Of a DNA stretch of 64,000 nucleotides, positions 47,912-58,011 are shown one piece after another. Position 1 is the first letter of the stretch; every line of letters begins with the position of its first letter. Under the pieces are notes generated by a model, which was given only the letters and a program-made list of their open reading frames with translations, had not been told where the DNA came from and did no database searches. The position numbers and the translations under genes are program-made. The stretch lies in contig NZ_AUCK01000001.1 in the NCBI RefSeq assembly GCF_000429725.1, positions 1 through 64,000 on the forward strand, in the 5' to 3' direction. The DNA comes from Alkalicoccus chagannorensis DSM 18086. Its GTDB lineage: Bacteria; Bacillota; Bacilli; Bacillales; Salisediminibacteriaceae.

Positions 47912-50312
47912 AGTGGTCGTTGACGTGCCGAGCCAGGCCGTTGATAAAGTGTTCGACTATCAAGTGCCGCCGCCGTTCCGCCATACGATGGCACCGGGAT
48001 GCCGAGTCCACGTCCCGTTTGCAGGCCGGCCCGTACAGGGTTTTGTCATGAAACTGAAAGAAACATCGGATGTACCCGGCTCGAAGCTGAAGCCGCTGTC
48101 GGAACAGCTGGATTTAACACCGCCGCTGACCCCGGAACTGCTGGATTTGTCCTACAAACTGAAGGCGTCCACCGTTTCTCTTCACGTGGCTGTGCTCAAA
48201 GCCATGCTCCCGCAGGCGATGCGGGCCAAATACGACAAACGTATTTATACTGCCGGTCATGCCGGCGACCTGCCCGAAGAGCTGCTGGCACTTCTCGATG
48301 AAGAGGGCGGCATTGCTTCCTGGGATGCATGGAAAAAGGAAACGGATGAAGAATCGCTCAGTCTGGTCACTGCTGCACTGCGTCGGGGAGATCTGCTCGT
48401 AGACCCGGTAGTGACAACCCGGAAAGCGGAAAAGACGCAGTTGGTGTACCGGATCTCCGACACAGCTATGGCAGAAGAGTGGGCGGAATCGCGGCAGAAA
48501 AAGGCCCCGAAACAGGCAGCTGTGCTGCGCCTGCTTGCTTCGGGCGAACTTCTGACGGCTGCAGATATGAAACATATCTGTACAAAAGCCGTCCTCGACA
48601 CCCTGACAGAACAGGGACTGCTGATCAAAGAACAGACCATCGTCCGGAGAGATCCCTACGCGGGCAGAATGATTGAAAAAAGCTATGCCCTGCCGCTTCT
48701 TGATGAACAGCGTTCCGCTATGGAACAGATCACGGCTGCCTGTGAACAAAGGGAACACCGGACCTTTCTTTTAAGAGGGGTGACTGGAAGCGGAAAAACA
48801 GAAGTATACATGCAGGCGATCGAAAAGGTGCTCGCCCAGGGGAAGGAAGCCGTGGTCCTCGTGCCGGAAATCTCGCTCACCCCTCAGATGGTTCACCGCT
48901 TTAAAGGACGCTTCGGTTCCCGGACGGCTGTGCTGCACAGCGCTCTATCCAAAGGGGAGAAATATGACGAATGGAAACGTATCCGGGATGGAGACGTAGA
49001 CATTGTCGTAGGAGCGAGATCCGCTGTGTTCGCGCCGTTTACGAACGTTGGTATTATCATCATCGACGAAGAGCATGAAGCGAGCTATAAGCAGGAGGAA
49101 TCACCGCGCTATCATGCCAGGGATGCAGCAATCGAACGAGCTGCTTCGTTCTCCTGTCCCGTGGTCCTCGGCAGTGCAACACCGTCACTGGAAAGCAGTG
49201 CCCGGGCCTCGAAAGGCCTCTACCACATGCTGACGATGGAAAATCGGATAAACGATGAAAAGCTGCCGGAAGTGACTCTGGTGGACATGCGCTCCGAGCT
49301 GAAAAACGGGAACCGGTCTATGTTCTCCGACAGGCTCACAGAGCAGATCAGAGCCCGGATGGAAAAAAATGAGCAAATCGTGCTGCTGCTCAATAAACGC
49401 GGCTACGCCTCCTTCATGATGTGCAGGGACTGCGGGTTTGTGCCGGAATGTCCCCACTGTGACATCTCGCTCACCTATCACCGCGCCCACCAGAACCTCC
49501 AGTGTCATTACTGTGGTTATAAAGAAACCGCACCGACCTCCTGTCCTGAATGCGAGAGTGCCCACATCCGTTTTTTCGGTACCGGGACACAAAAAGTGGA
49601 AGAAGAGCTGAAGAAGGTGATTGAAGGGATCCGCATCATCCGTATGGATGTCGACACAACGCAGCGCAAAGGCGCGCATGAGAAGCTGCTGGATGCTTTC
49701 GGCCGCGGCGAAGCCGATGTGCTTCTCGGTACCCAGATGATCGCGAAGGGACTGGACTTCCCAAACATCACTCTGGTCGGAGTACTTGCCGCCGATGCGA
49801 TGCTGCACCTCCCGGACTTCCGGGCATCGGAGAGGACGTTTCAACTGCTGACGCAGGTAGCAGGCAGAGCCGGCAGGCACGAGAAAACCGGGGAAGTACT
49901 CGTACAGACGTACACTCCGGATCATTATAGTATTCTGGATATGCAGCAGCATGATTATCTCAGCTTTTATGAAAAAGAAATGCGGATGCGCCGGATGGGA
50001 GGGCACCCTCCTTTTTATTTTCTGGTTCTCCTCCAGGTGCAGCATGAAGATCTGCAGCTGGTAGTGGAAAAGGCCGGTCAGATGGCCTCCTATCTCCGCC
50101 GGGAGCTGCATCAGGACACGGTGGTGTATGGTCCGAATGCGTGCGCTGTTCCCCGTATCAAAGATAGATATCGCTATCAAGTCATGATAAAATACAAAGT
50201 TGAACCACATCTTGAACGGGTACTGCACGACCTGCGTGCAGCGTTTCAGCCGGATTTGCAGCGTACGGGACTGCAGCTGACAATTGATACAAATCCTTAC
50301 ATGATGATGTAG
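47901..50312 (+). CDS. priA: Primosomal replication restart helicase PriA
   Basis: PriA recognises stalled forks and reloads the replicative helicase. The 803-residue product has the N-terminal DNA-binding domain, Walker A RGVTGSGKTEVYM near residue 295, the DEEH box (IIDEEHEASYKQEE) near 390, and the four cysteine pairs for two zinc ions (CRDCG, CPHC, CHYCG, CPEC) around 510-555. It is coupled to coaBC. In B. subtilis def follows; here fmt comes directly after 18 nt. Confidence 0.96.
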   Translation: MIAEVVVDVPSQAVDKVFDYQVPPPFRHTMAPGCRVHVPFAGRPVQGFVMKLKETSDVPGSKLKPLSEQLDLTPPLTPELLDLSYKLKASTVSLHVAVLKAMLPQAMRAKYDKRIYTAGHAGDLPEELLALLDEEGGIASWDAWKKETDEESLSLVTAALRRGDLLVDPVVTTRKAEKTQLVYRISDTAMAEEWAESRQKKAPKQAAVLRLLASGELLTAADMKHICTKAVLDTLTEQGLLIKEQTIVRRDPYAGRMIEKSYALPLLDEQRSAMEQITAACEQREHRTFLLRGVTGSGKTEVYMQAIEKVLAQGKEAVVLVPEISLTPQMVHRFKGRFGSRTAVLHSALSKGEKYDEWKRIRDGDVDIVVGARSAVFAPFTNVGIIIIDEEHEASYKQEESPRYHARDAAIERAASFSCPVVLGSATPSLESSARASKGLYHMLTMENRINDEKLPEVTLVDMRSELKNGNRSMFSDRLTEQIRARMEKNEQIVLLLNKRGYASFMMCRDCGFVPECPHCDISLTYHRAHQNLQCHYCGYKETAPTSCPECESAHIRFFGTGTQKVEEELKKVIEGIRIIRMDVDTTQRKGAHEKLLDAFGRGEADVLLGTQMIAKGLDFPNITLVGVLAADAMLHLPDFRASERTFQLLTQVAGRAGRHEKTGEVLVQTYTPDHYSILDMQQHDYLSFYEKEMRMRRMGGHPPFYFLVLLQVQHEDLQLVVEKAGQMASYLRRELHQDTVVYGPNACAVPRIKDRYRYQVMIKYKVEPHLERVLHDLRAAFQPDLQRTGLQLTIDTNPYMMM

Positions 50313-50330
50313 ACAGAAGGGGGATCCAGG

Positions 50331-51278
50331 ATGAACATAGTGTTTATGGGGACACCGGATTTTGCTGTGCCGGTATTGGATAAGATTATAGAAAAAGGAT
50401 GGACCGTTTCGCTCGTCGTCACCCAGCCGGACCGGCCGAAAGGACGGAAGAAGCTGATGACGCCGCCGCCGGTAAAAGAGGCGGCAGAAAAATATGGACT
50501 GCCGGTTTTTCAGCCGGAGAAGATCAAAGACGACTACGCTCCGGTCAAAGAAGCGGCACCGGACCTGATCGTTACCGCTGCATTTGGTCAGCTTCTGCCG
50601 GAAGCTGTTCTGGAAATCCCGCCTAAAGGAGCTGTCAATGTGCACGCTTCCCTGCTGCCAAAATACAGGGGCGGCGCTCCAATTCATGAAGCGGTGATTC
50701 AGGGGGAGAAAGAAACCGGTGTGACCATAATGTACATGGTCAAAAAACTGGATGCAGGCGACATGCTGGCCAAAGCGGTTGTGCCGATTGACCCGTCCGA
50801 CACGACAGGCTCCATGCATGAAAAACTGAGCCGCGCCGGCGCGGAGCTGCTTGCGGACGTTCTTCCTGAAGTGGAGGCCGATCTGATTGAACCGGAAGCA
50901 CAGGACGAGACGATGGCCACTTATGCACCGAACATTACAGCAGAACGAGAGAAGATAGACTGGTCCCAGCCGGCTGAAGTTGTATTCAACCAGATCCGTG
51001 GGCTGTATCCGTGGCCGGTGGCGTACACGGAGGAAGATGGACGCCGGATCAAGATCCACCAGGCCGAAGTGAGCCCGGAGACGACGGAGCGGGAGCCGGG
51101 AACGGTCGCGAAAGCGGCGCCGGAAGAGCTGCTGATCGCCTGCGGAAACGGCACGTGCCTGCAGCTGATCAGTCTCCAGCCGGCAGGGAAGAAGCAGATG
51201 GATGCTGCCGCGTTTCTGCAGAGCACCGGATGGCAGACAGGAACCAGGTTAGGAGACGATGATGACAGACGTACGTGA
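50331..51278 (+). CDS. fmt: Methionyl-tRNA formyltransferase Fmt
   Basis: Fmt formylates initiator Met-tRNA with 10-formyl-tetrahydrofolate. The 315-residue product has FMGTPDFAVPVL at the N-terminus and the folate/catalytic motif VNVHASLLPKYRGGAPIHEA near residue 103 with Asn, His and the later Asp in LDAGDMLAK. The C-terminal tRNA-binding domain is present. The ATG follows agggggatccagg. Its last 17 nt overlap rsmB. The expected neighbour def is missing. Confidence 0.96.
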   Translation: MNIVFMGTPDFAVPVLDKIIEKGWTVSLVVTQPDRPKGRKKLMTPPPVKEAAEKYGLPVFQPEKIKDDYAPVKEAAPDLIVTAAFGQLLPEAVLEIPPKGAVNVHASLLPKYRGGAPIHEAVIQGEKETGVTIMYMVKKLDAGDMLAKAVVPIDPSDTTGSMHEKLSRAGAELLADVLPEVEADLIEPEAQDETMATYAPNITAEREKIDWSQPAEVVFNQIRGLYPWPVAYTEEDGRRIKIHQAEVSPETTEREPGTVAKAAPEELLIACGNGTCLQLISLQPAGKKQMDAAAFLQSTGWQTGTRLGDDDDRRT

Positions 51279-52593
51279 AGCAGCTCTGGATGCACTGATC
51301 AAAATTGAAAAAAACCAGGCTTACAGCAACCTGCTTCTGGATCAGGTGATGAAGAACAAAAACATCCCTGCCAGGGACAAAGGACTCTTAACCCAGCTCG
51401 TATACGGGACGCTGCAGCACAGGCGGAGGCTGGATCATGAAATTGCTGCGTTAAGCAAGAAGCCGCTCGACAAACTGGACGACTGGGTTGTCGTGCTGCT
51501 GCGCATGAGCATGTTCCAACTGTTGTTCCTGGACCGGGTGCCCGATCATGCGGCAGTGGACGAGGCGGTAACCATCGCTAAGAAGCGTAGTCATAAAGGA
51601 ACGTCAGGCTTTGTGAACGGGCTCCTCCGTGCTTTTCTGCGTGGAGGAGAAACCGGTGTGCCCCAGAACGTCGATCCAGTTACCAGGATCGGCATCGAGC
51701 ATTCCCACCCAGACTGGATGATCCGGCGCTGGATGCATCAGTACGGGGAGAAGACAGCGGAAGCTGTTGCAGCCGGCAATAATACTCCGCCTCATACGGC
51801 AGTCCGCACACAGTTGACCAGGATAACACGGGGAGAGCTGCAGGAGCGGCTCTCGCAAGAAGGGGTGGAGAGCACCCCGAGCCCGCTGCTGCCGGATGCC
51901 CTGCGTATTCAGCGGGGGAGCGCCGCCGGAACGAAAGCGTTTGAAGAGGGGCTCTTCAGCATACAGGACGAGGGATCGATGCTGATCGGGCGGCTCCTAT
52001 CTCCGCATCCGGGCGAACGCATCCTGGATGCCTGTGCCGCGCCGGGCGGCAAAACCGTTCATATTGCATCCCTTGCACCGGAAGCTTCGATTACAGCACT
52101 GGATCTGCATCCGCATAAAACGTCCTTAATTGCAGAACAGGCTCAACGGCTCGGTCTGCCTCACATTCGCGTACAGACGGGGGATGCCAGAAAGGAACAG
52201 TGGGAGGAGCCGTTTGACCGCATCCTTGTCGATGCTCCTTGTTCCGGACTAGGTGTGCTGCAGCGGAAGCCGGATATGAAATGGACCAAGCAGGAAGAAG
52301 ATATTGACCGGCTGCAGAAAATACAAGCGGATATCCTCGATCACGTATGGACGCAGCTTGCACCGGGCGGGACACTCCTCTACAGCACGTGTACGATTGA
52401 AGCAGAGGAGAATGAGCGACAGATTCTTGCTTTCGTCGAACGGCATGAGGATGCATCCGCCGGCGCTCTGCCAATGGAAGAAATCCCTGCCGCTGTTCAC
52501 GCCGACGTGCAGGACGGCTGGATGCTGCAGCTGATTCCAGGCCGGTACGACACGGATGGCTTTTTTGCTGCAGCTGTTCAGAAATCTCGATAG
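51262..52593 (+). CDS. rsmB: 16S rRNA m5C967 methyltransferase RsmB
   Basis: RsmB (Sun/YloM) methylates C967 of 16S rRNA. The 443-residue product joins an N-terminal NusB-like domain (about 1-140) to a methyltransferase domain with DACAAPGGKTVHIA near residue 255, VDAPCSGLGVLQRKPD near 325 and the second catalytic cysteine in YSTCTIEAEENE near 375. Of two adjacent ATGs the second (51262) is better spaced from aggag. rlmN, which follows in B. subtilis, is absent. Confidence 0.95.
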   Translation: MTDVREAALDALIKIEKNQAYSNLLLDQVMKNKNIPARDKGLLTQLVYGTLQHRRRLDHEIAALSKKPLDKLDDWVVVLLRMSMFQLLFLDRVPDHAAVDEAVTIAKKRSHKGTSGFVNGLLRAFLRGGETGVPQNVDPVTRIGIEHSHPDWMIRRWMHQYGEKTAEAVAAGNNTPPHTAVRTQLTRITRGELQERLSQEGVESTPSPLLPDALRIQRGSAAGTKAFEEGLFSIQDEGSMLIGRLLSPHPGERILDACAAPGGKTVHIASLAPEASITALDLHPHKTSLIAEQAQRLGLPHIRVQTGDARKEQWEEPFDRILVDAPCSGLGVLQRKPDMKWTKQEEDIDRLQKIQADILDHVWTQLAPGGTLLYSTCTIEAEENERQILAFVERHEDASAGALPMEEIPAAVHADVQDGWMLQLIPGRYDTDGFFAAAVQKSR

Positions 52594-52609
52594 AAAAGAG
52601 GGGAAGCGA

Positions 52610-53335
52610 TTGCTCTATGCCGGGACTGATAAAGGGAAAGTCAGAAAGCTCAACGAAGATAGTTACGTCACTGCCTCGCACCAAAATCTCCTTCTTGCTG
52701 CAGTAGCCGACGGTATGGGAGGCCATAAAGCAGGGGATGTCGCAAGCGGGATTGTCTGCCGGGTCATCAGAGATAAATTTGAGAAGGAACCCGGCCCCCT
52801 CGATGCCTCCTGGCTGGAGTCCGCCGTAGCAGACGCCAACCGGGAAGTGTTCAGCTATCAGGAGAAGTACCCGGAGTATCACGGGATGGGAACCACTGTG
52901 ACGGCCGTTCTCTGCCAAGGACGAGAAGTTCTGTTTGCCAACGTGGGCGATTCCAGACTCTATCATCTTCATCAACATGGAATCACCCAGGTGAGCTCCG
53001 ATGATTCGTTCGTAGCCGAGCTCGTGCGTCAGGGAGAATTGACAGCGGAGGAGGCCGAGCGCCATCCGAAAAAGAATCTGCTCTTAAAGGCTGTCGGAAC
53101 CGATACAGATCTGGAGGTATCGACAGGCAGTCTGCTTCTGCGCGAAGGGGATAAGCTCCTCTTGTGTTCGGATGGACTGACGGATAAACTATCTGAAGAT
53201 GATATCGATACGATCGTGAGAAATCATGACCCGGATGAGGCTCCCGGGCAGTGTATCAATCTTGCTAACGAACGGGGCGGCGAAGATAATATCACCCTTG
53301 TTCTCGTCCAGCCCTTTGAGAGCGGCCGGATATGA
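52610..53335 (+). CDS. prpC: PP2C-type serine/threonine phosphatase PrpC (Stp)
   Basis: PrpC dephosphorylates PrkC and its targets. The 241-residue product has the metal-binding motifs NEDS near residue 15, VADGMGGHKAGD near 35, ANVGDSRLY near 112, CSDGLTD near 187 and GGEDNITL near 224. The start is TTG, 7 nt after gagggg; upstream in-frame starts lie within rsmB and lack a ribosome site. It is coupled to prkC by ATGA, the standard kinase-phosphatase pair. Confidence 0.96.
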   Translation: MLYAGTDKGKVRKLNEDSYVTASHQNLLLAAVADGMGGHKAGDVASGIVCRVIRDKFEKEPGPLDASWLESAVADANREVFSYQEKYPEYHGMGTTVTAVLCQGREVLFANVGDSRLYHLHQHGITQVSSDDSFVAELVRQGELTAEEAERHPKKNLLLKAVGTDTDLEVSTGSLLLREGDKLLLCSDGLTDKLSEDDIDTIVRNHDPDEAPGQCINLANERGGEDNITLVLVQPFESGRI

Positions 53336-55332
53336 TGCAGGGCCGGCGAATAAACGAACGCTATGAATTGATCCGGCCGCTCGGAGGCGGGGGGATGGCC
53401 GACGTCTACCTGGCGCAGGACCTGATCCTGGATCGTTATACAGCGTTGAAAATGCTGAAGGAACAGTTTGCCGAAGATGATGAGTTCATCCGCCGCTTCC
53501 ACCGGGAGGCAGAATCCTCTGCAAGCCTTTCTCACGAGCATATTGTCCCTATTTATGACGTAGGAGAAGACGGGTCCACCTATTACATGGTGATGGAGTA
53601 TGTGGAAGGACAGACGTTGAAGGAGTACATTCGAAGTGCAGGTCCTCTGACACCGGAGGAGACTGTGCGGATTCTCAGTCAAATGACCGCCGCTCTTGAT
53701 CATGCCCACCGGCACCGGATCATTCACCGGGACGTCAAGCCGCAGAACATTTTAATCGGCCTGGACGGGACGGCTAAAGTTGCAGACTTCGGTATTGCCA
53801 GAGCCATCAGTGAGGCCACCATTACCCATACCAACTCGATTCTCGGATCTGTTCACTACCTTTCGCCTGAACAGGCGAGAGGAGGAAGAATTACATACAG
53901 GTCTGATCTATACTCGCTTGGGGTGATCGCGTTCGAAATGCTGCAGGGGGAAGTGCCTTTCCAGGGAGATACGGCAGTTTCTGTAGCACTCAAGCACCTG
54001 CAGGAAACGCTGCCGCCGCTGGAACGGTCAGACATTCCCCAGCCTTTGAACAATGTGATCACGAAACTGACCGCAAAAAATCCGGATGATCGTTATGCTT
54101 CTGCCTCCGCACTGCTCGCTGATCTCGATACGGTACTCGATCCTTCACGTGCCGGGGAAGCGCCGCTGGATCTTCAGGAAGATCTTGAAGCGACGAAAGC
54201 AGTCCCTGCCGCAGATCTGCAGCAGGGAGCAGCCGAAGAGGAAACGAAAGTACCTGCTGCTGCGCCGGACAAAAAGAAAACCTCGCGAAAACGATTTTTC
54301 TGGGCCGCTGGTATACTGGTCCTTCTCGCTTTATTAGCCGTCCTTATCGTACCCGCAGCCATGCAGGTCGATGAAGTCACCATTCCGGATCTCACGGACG
54401 AGCCGGCAGATCAGGCGGAAGCTGAACTGTCGGATATGGACCTTACCGTGGAGCGGACGTACCGTGAAGACGATGAGATCATGAACGATCATGTGATAGG
54501 TACGGATCCTCAGGCCGGAACGACGGTACGAGAAGGCTCCTCCATCACGATGATTGTCAGCAGTTATGATCCTTCCGTGGACATGCCGGATCTGGAAGGG
54601 ATGGATCTGCAAGCAGCCGAAGAGGTGCTGGAAGAGTTTTCGGATGTGTCCCTGTCGTATGAAGAGACGACCGAGCACCCGGATGACCGGATTCTGGAAC
54701 AGACCCCGGCAGCGGGCGAAACCATCATCCCGGCTGAGACCGGAGTGGAACTGGTTGTGAGTGAACGGTATGTGTATACAATGGCGAACCTGCTTGGCAT
54801 GACTCGAGGTGAGGTACTCGATTTAATGCAGGAGGAGCCATATATGACGGTCTCCTTCTCAGAGGCATACAGCACCACAGGCGAGGAAGGGACGGTGATT
54901 GATCAGGATCCCCCTAGAGGAACCGATATCGAGGAATCGTCTACAGTGGAAGTAGTGCTGTCGAGAGGTCCGGAGCCGGAACCCGAAGATGCTGAAGCTC
55001 CTCTGCAGCCCGATCCAGGAGGAGAGGAAGAAGTACCGGAGAACACGGAAGAAGAGGAGCAGGAGAGCGTGACTGCCTCCGTCCCTTTTGAGGTGGAAGT
55101 CCCGGAAGCGGATGAAGACGTCTCTTATGACATTGAATTTTATCTGACGGACAGTGAGAACGACGACGTACTGGTCGAGTCAGCAACAATCAGCAGCTCC
55201 ACGCAGTTTGATATTGAGATCACACTGGATCCAGAAGAGGAAGCAGAGCTGCAATTTATCGTCAACGATGAAGAGTTTGAGGAGTCACCGTATACGTACA
55301 CGTATCAGCAGCTGCTCCAGTATGAAGAATAA
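53332..55332 (+). CDS. prkC: PASTA-domain serine/threonine kinase PrkC
   Basis: PrkC senses muropeptides or lipid II outside the cell and phosphorylates division and cell-wall proteins. The cytoplasmic Hanks-type kinase (about 1-270) has the G-loop LGGGGMADVY (17-26), Lys40, HRDVKPQN (132-139) and DFG (152-154). A membrane segment lies at 322-343, followed by three PASTA domains (about 347-552), an acidic linker and a C-terminal beta-rich domain. A second in-frame ATG is at 53335. Length (666) is normal. In sporeformers it triggers germination; that role would not apply here. Confidence 0.96.
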   Translation: MMQGRRINERYELIRPLGGGGMADVYLAQDLILDRYTALKMLKEQFAEDDEFIRRFHREAESSASLSHEHIVPIYDVGEDGSTYYMVMEYVEGQTLKEYIRSAGPLTPEETVRILSQMTAALDHAHRHRIIHRDVKPQNILIGLDGTAKVADFGIARAISEATITHTNSILGSVHYLSPEQARGGRITYRSDLYSLGVIAFEMLQGEVPFQGDTAVSVALKHLQETLPPLERSDIPQPLNNVITKLTAKNPDDRYASASALLADLDTVLDPSRAGEAPLDLQEDLEATKAVPAADLQQGAAEEETKVPAAAPDKKKTSRKRFFWAAGILVLLALLAVLIVPAAMQVDEVTIPDLTDEPADQAEAELSDMDLTVERTYREDDEIMNDHVIGTDPQAGTTVREGSSITMIVSSYDPSVDMPDLEGMDLQAAEEVLEEFSDVSLSYEETTEHPDDRILEQTPAAGETIIPAETGVELVVSERYVYTMANLLGMTRGEVLDLMQEEPYMTVSFSEAYSTTGEEGTVIDQDPPRGTDIEESSTVEVVLSRGPEPEPEDAEAPLQPDPGGEEEVPENTEEEEQESVTASVPFEVEVPEADEDVSYDIEFYLTDSENDDVLVESATISSSTQFDIEITLDPEEEAELQFIVNDEEFEESPYTYTYQQLLQYEE

Positions 55333-55346
55333 TCACGGGGGTGCTT

Positions 55347-56222
55347 ATGGCAGAAGGACGTATCATTAAAGCAATAAGTGGTTTTTACTACGTAGAGAAT
55401 GAAGAAGGAACGTTTCAGTGCCGGGGCAGAGGGAACTTCAGGAAGCGCGGCATTTCGCCTCTAGTTGGAGATTGGGTTGTGTTTGAGGCGGAAAACCGGA
55501 CGGACGGCTATGTGCTGGATGTGAAAGAGCGGCAGAACGAGCTGATCCGTCCGCCGATTGCCAATATCGAACAGGCTCTTCTCGTCTTTTCTGCTAAAGA
55601 GCCTGATTTCAGCCCGATTCTGCTGGACCGCCTGCTCGTTCATACGGAAGCCCATGATCTTGATACCGTCATCTGCGTCACGAAAACGGATCTTGGGCTG
55701 ACGGCTTCGGATGAGGAAAAGCTGGCCGTGTATGAGGAGATCGGGTACCCCGTTCACCGTACAGCGATGGACGATGAGCAGGCCCTGCAGGAATTCCGTC
55801 CGGTCCTGCAGGGCAAGGTATCCGTGCTGGCCGGCCAGTCCGGAGTCGGCAAGTCATCTCTGATGAACCAGCTGCGGCCGGAACTTGAGCTGGAAACGAA
55901 CGAAATATCGTCCAGCCTCGGCCGGGGTAAGCATACGACGAGACACGTGGAACTGCTTCCTCTTCCGGAGGGCGGATATGTTGCAGATACACCGGGATTC
56001 AGCTCGCTGGACTTTGATGGCATCGAAGCAGAAACGCTGTCTCATTTTTACCCAGAGATGGCTGCGCGTATACAGGAATGCAAATTCCGGGCCTGCACTC
56101 ATCGTAGTGAGCCGAAATGCGCGGTACGGACAGCGGTGGAAGACGGGGATATCGCTGATTTCCGTTACACAAGCTATCTGCAGTTCTATGACGAAATTGC
56201 GAATACGAAGCGGAGGTACTAA
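55347..56222 (+). CDS. rsgA: Ribosome small subunit biogenesis GTPase RsgA
   Basis: RsgA is a GTPase checking late 30S assembly. The 291-residue product has an N-terminal OB fold, then the circularly permuted GTPase motifs in the order G4 (TKTDLG near residue 112), G1 (GQSGVGKSS near 168) and G3 (DTPGF near 216). A zinc site follows ([14 protein letters not shown] near 246). The ATG is chosen over a GTG two codons upstream, which overlaps cgggggtg. rpe follows after 2 nt. Confidence 0.96.
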   Translation: MAEGRIIKAISGFYYVENEEGTFQCRGRGNFRKRGISPLVGDWVVFEAENRTDGYVLDVKERQNELIRPPIANIEQALLVFSAKEPDFSPILLDRLLVHTEAHDLDTVICVTKTDLGLTASDEEKLAVYEEIGYPVHRTAMDDEQALQEFRPVLQGKVSVLAGQSGVGKSSLMNQLRPELELETNEISSSLGRGKHTTRHVELLPLPEGGYVADTPGFSSLDFDGIEAETLSHFYPEMAARIQECKFRACTHRSEPKCAVRTAVEDGDIADFRYTSYLQFYDEIANTKRRY

Positions 56223-56224
56223 TC

Positions 56225-56878
56225 ATGGCAGACATTAAACTAGCTCCTTCTATCCTGGCAGCAGATTTTGCTGATCTTGGAAATGAAATCAAAGAAGTAG
56301 AAGCAGCCGGAGCGGACTACATTCATATCGATGTGATGGACGGTCATTTCGTCCCGAACATTACAATAGGACCTTTGATTGTGGAAGCGGTTCGTCCGCA
56401 TACCTCCCTGCCGTTGGACGTGCATTTGATGATCGAGCAGCCCGAGCGCTATATTGAGCAGTTCGCTGAAGCGGGTGCTGACATTATCTCGGTGCATACG
56501 GAGGCTTGTCCACACCTGCACCGGACGATTCAACAGATTCGGGCAGCCGGCTGCAGGCCCGGGGTCGTCATTAATCCGGGGACGCCGGTGGATGCGCTTC
56601 GTCCGGTTCTTCCGGATGTTGATCTCGTTCTGCTGATGACGGTGAATCCCGGATTTGGAGGTCAGTCTTTCATTCCTTCCGTATTAGCGAAGATTGAAGA
56701 AGTTCATGCTGCTGCCGGAGAAGGCACGGAGATTGAGGTGGACGGCGGAATCAATGCCGAGACTGCTGCCCTCTGTACCGAAGCGGGGGCGGATGTGCTG
56801 GTTGCTGGTTCCGCTGTCTTTAAAAGCAGCGACCGCGCTGCGGCACTGCAGCAGATAAGGGATGCAGCAGAATCTTGA
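56225..56878 (+). CDS. rpe: Ribulose-phosphate 3-epimerase Rpe
   Basis: Rpe interconverts ribulose 5-phosphate and xylulose 5-phosphate in the pentose phosphate pathway. The 217-residue TIM barrel has [10 protein letters not shown] at the N-terminus, [16 protein letters not shown] near residue 34, [13 protein letters not shown] near 139 and [11 protein letters not shown] near 174. It is coupled to thiN through a TTGA overlap. Confidence 0.97.
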   Translation: MADIKLAPSILAADFADLGNEIKEVEAAGADYIHIDVMDGHFVPNITIGPLIVEAVRPHTSLPLDVHLMIEQPERYIEQFAEAGADIISVHTEACPHLHRTIQQIRAAGCRPGVVINPGTPVDALRPVLPDVDLVLLMTVNPGFGGQSFIPSVLAKIEEVHAAAGEGTEIEVDGGINAETAALCTEAGADVLVAGSAVFKSSDRAAALQQIRDAAES

Positions 56879-57498
56879 TTGCGGTGATTACAGCAGGGGC
56901 GCCGGAACATCTGTCCTTGATGCCGGACGCGGATGCAGGAGATTTCTATATCGGGGTCGATCATGGTGCTGTTCGACTTCTCGATGCCTCGCTCCCGCTC
57001 CATGTGGCCGTGGGAGATTTTGATTCGGTGACGCCGGAGGAGTGGGATCGGGTACAACAGCAGGCAGAGCGGGTAGAGCACCATGCTCCTGAGAAAGATG
57101 AAGTCGACCTTGAACTGGCGGTACGTCTGGCAATCCGGCAAGGAGCGGACGAGATTCATTTGTTCGCGGGTACCGGCGGACGGATGGACCATGCCCTCTT
57201 TGCACTGCAGATGATGGAAGGCTGCCCGGTACCGGTGACAATGCATGACAGACAGAATCGGTGCCGTCTTCTCCACCCGGGGACGCACGACTTTACCAAC
57301 GGGTACGACTATATTTCCTTTCTCTCCCTGACCGGTAAAGTAACAGGACTGACCCTTTCCGGCTTCCGCTATCCGCTCCAGGACGCTGTACTGAGCAGGG
57401 GCAGCTCGCGCTGCATCAGTAATGAGATCGATGCGCGCCGGGCATCGGTCTCGTTTCGTACCGGGCTCCTGCTGGTAGTCGAGTCCAGCGATCTGTAA
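56875..57498 (+). CDS. thiN: Thiamine pyrophosphokinase ThiN
   Basis: ThiN converts thiamine to thiamine diphosphate. The 207-residue product has [10 protein letters not shown] near residue 27, the conserved Asp pair in VAVGDFDSV near 45, and [10 protein letters not shown] near 99. The start is TTG overlapping the rpe stop as TTGA, about 9 nt after aaggg. In B. subtilis spoVM lies between thiN and rpmB; no such small gene is present here, only a terminator. Confidence 0.95.
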   Translation: MIAVITAGAPEHLSLMPDADAGDFYIGVDHGAVRLLDASLPLHVAVGDFDSVTPEEWDRVQQQAERVEHHAPEKDEVDLELAVRLAIRQGADEIHLFAGTGGRMDHALFALQMMEGCPVPVTMHDRQNRCRLLHPGTHDFTNGYDYISFLSLTGKVTGLTLSGFRYPLQDAVLSRGSSRCISNEIDARRASVSFRTGLLLVVESSDL

Positions 57499-57535
57499 CA
57501 TACGGGCAGCGTGCGTCTGCCGTTCTTGTGCATGA

Positions 57536-57575
57536 AAAAAAGCTGTCTGACCCGGAATGGGACAGACAGCTTTTT
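57536..57575. terminator. Bidirectional terminator between thiN and rpmB
   Basis: aaaaagctgtctg (57536-57548) and cagacagcttttt (57563-57575) pair perfectly over 13 bp. Runs of A and T on both sides make it work for both converging genes. Confidence 0.92.
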
Positions 57576-57578
57576 GCA

Positions 57579-57767
57579 TTATACGCGCTCGACTTTGCCG
57601 GATTTCAGTGCGCGGGTAGAAACGTAGCAGCGCTTCGGCTTGCCGTCCACCATGATGCGGACTTTCTGCACGTTAGCACCCCAGCGGCGCTTATTTGCGT
57701 TCATCGCGTGGGAGCGTTTATTTCCAGTAGCCGGGCCTCTGCCGGTTACAACACAACGTCGTGACAT
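57579..57767 (-). CDS. rpmB: 50S ribosomal protein L28
   Basis: The 62-residue product has the L28 signature: [20 protein letters not shown] at 5-24 (a single Cys rather than zinc pairs) and [13 protein letters not shown] at the C-terminus. The start follows a gaaggaggg ribosome site on the reverse strand. It stands alone and opposite to its neighbours, as in B. subtilis, with its own promoter. Confidence 0.98.
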   Translation of the reverse strand: MSRRCVVTGRGPATGNKRSHAMNANKRRWGANVQKVRIMVDGKPKRCYVSTRALKSGKVERV

Positions 57768-57811
57768 GATATTCCCTCCTTCTTAAAACCCTTCGTTTCT
57801 CATACTCATGT

Positions 57812-57840
57812 ATTTTAGCATTCACATTTCGAGAATTCAA
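57812..57840 (-). promoter_or_regulatory. Sigma-A promoter of rpmB
   Basis: Reading on the reverse strand, TTGAAT (57840-57835) and TAAAAT (57817-57812) are separated by 17 bp, about 45 nt before the rpmB start. Confidence 0.8.
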
Positions 57841-57850
57841 CCATTAATTT

Positions 57851-57900
57851 CAAGGCTTCAGCCTTGACGGAAGGCTTTCAGCTGCCCGGGCCTGGGCAGC
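57851..57900. other. Tandem small hairpins in the rpmB-yloU divergent region
   Basis: caaggct...agccttg (57851-57866) and gctgccc...gggcagc (57881-57900) are two perfect short palindromic stems. Neither has a T tract. Their role is unknown. Confidence 0.45.
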
Positions 57901-58011
57901 GTGTACAGGAAGTGTACGACGAAAGTCAGGGACAGCTTTCCTTCAAGCGACGAATGTAGTAGAATGACCTTAGCCTTTCAGCTAAATAATTCCGGAGGGG
58001 GCCTTCCTGAT

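Noticed and set aside
49185-51059. A 624-codon open frame on the reverse strand opposite priA and fmt
   Set aside because: It lies entirely antisense to two well-recognised genes, has no ribosome site or known motif, and is explained by codon bias of the real genes.
57901-58011. N-terminal extension of yloU
   Set aside because: The conserved N-terminus starts at 58012 after ggaggggg; the extension contains the likely promoter.
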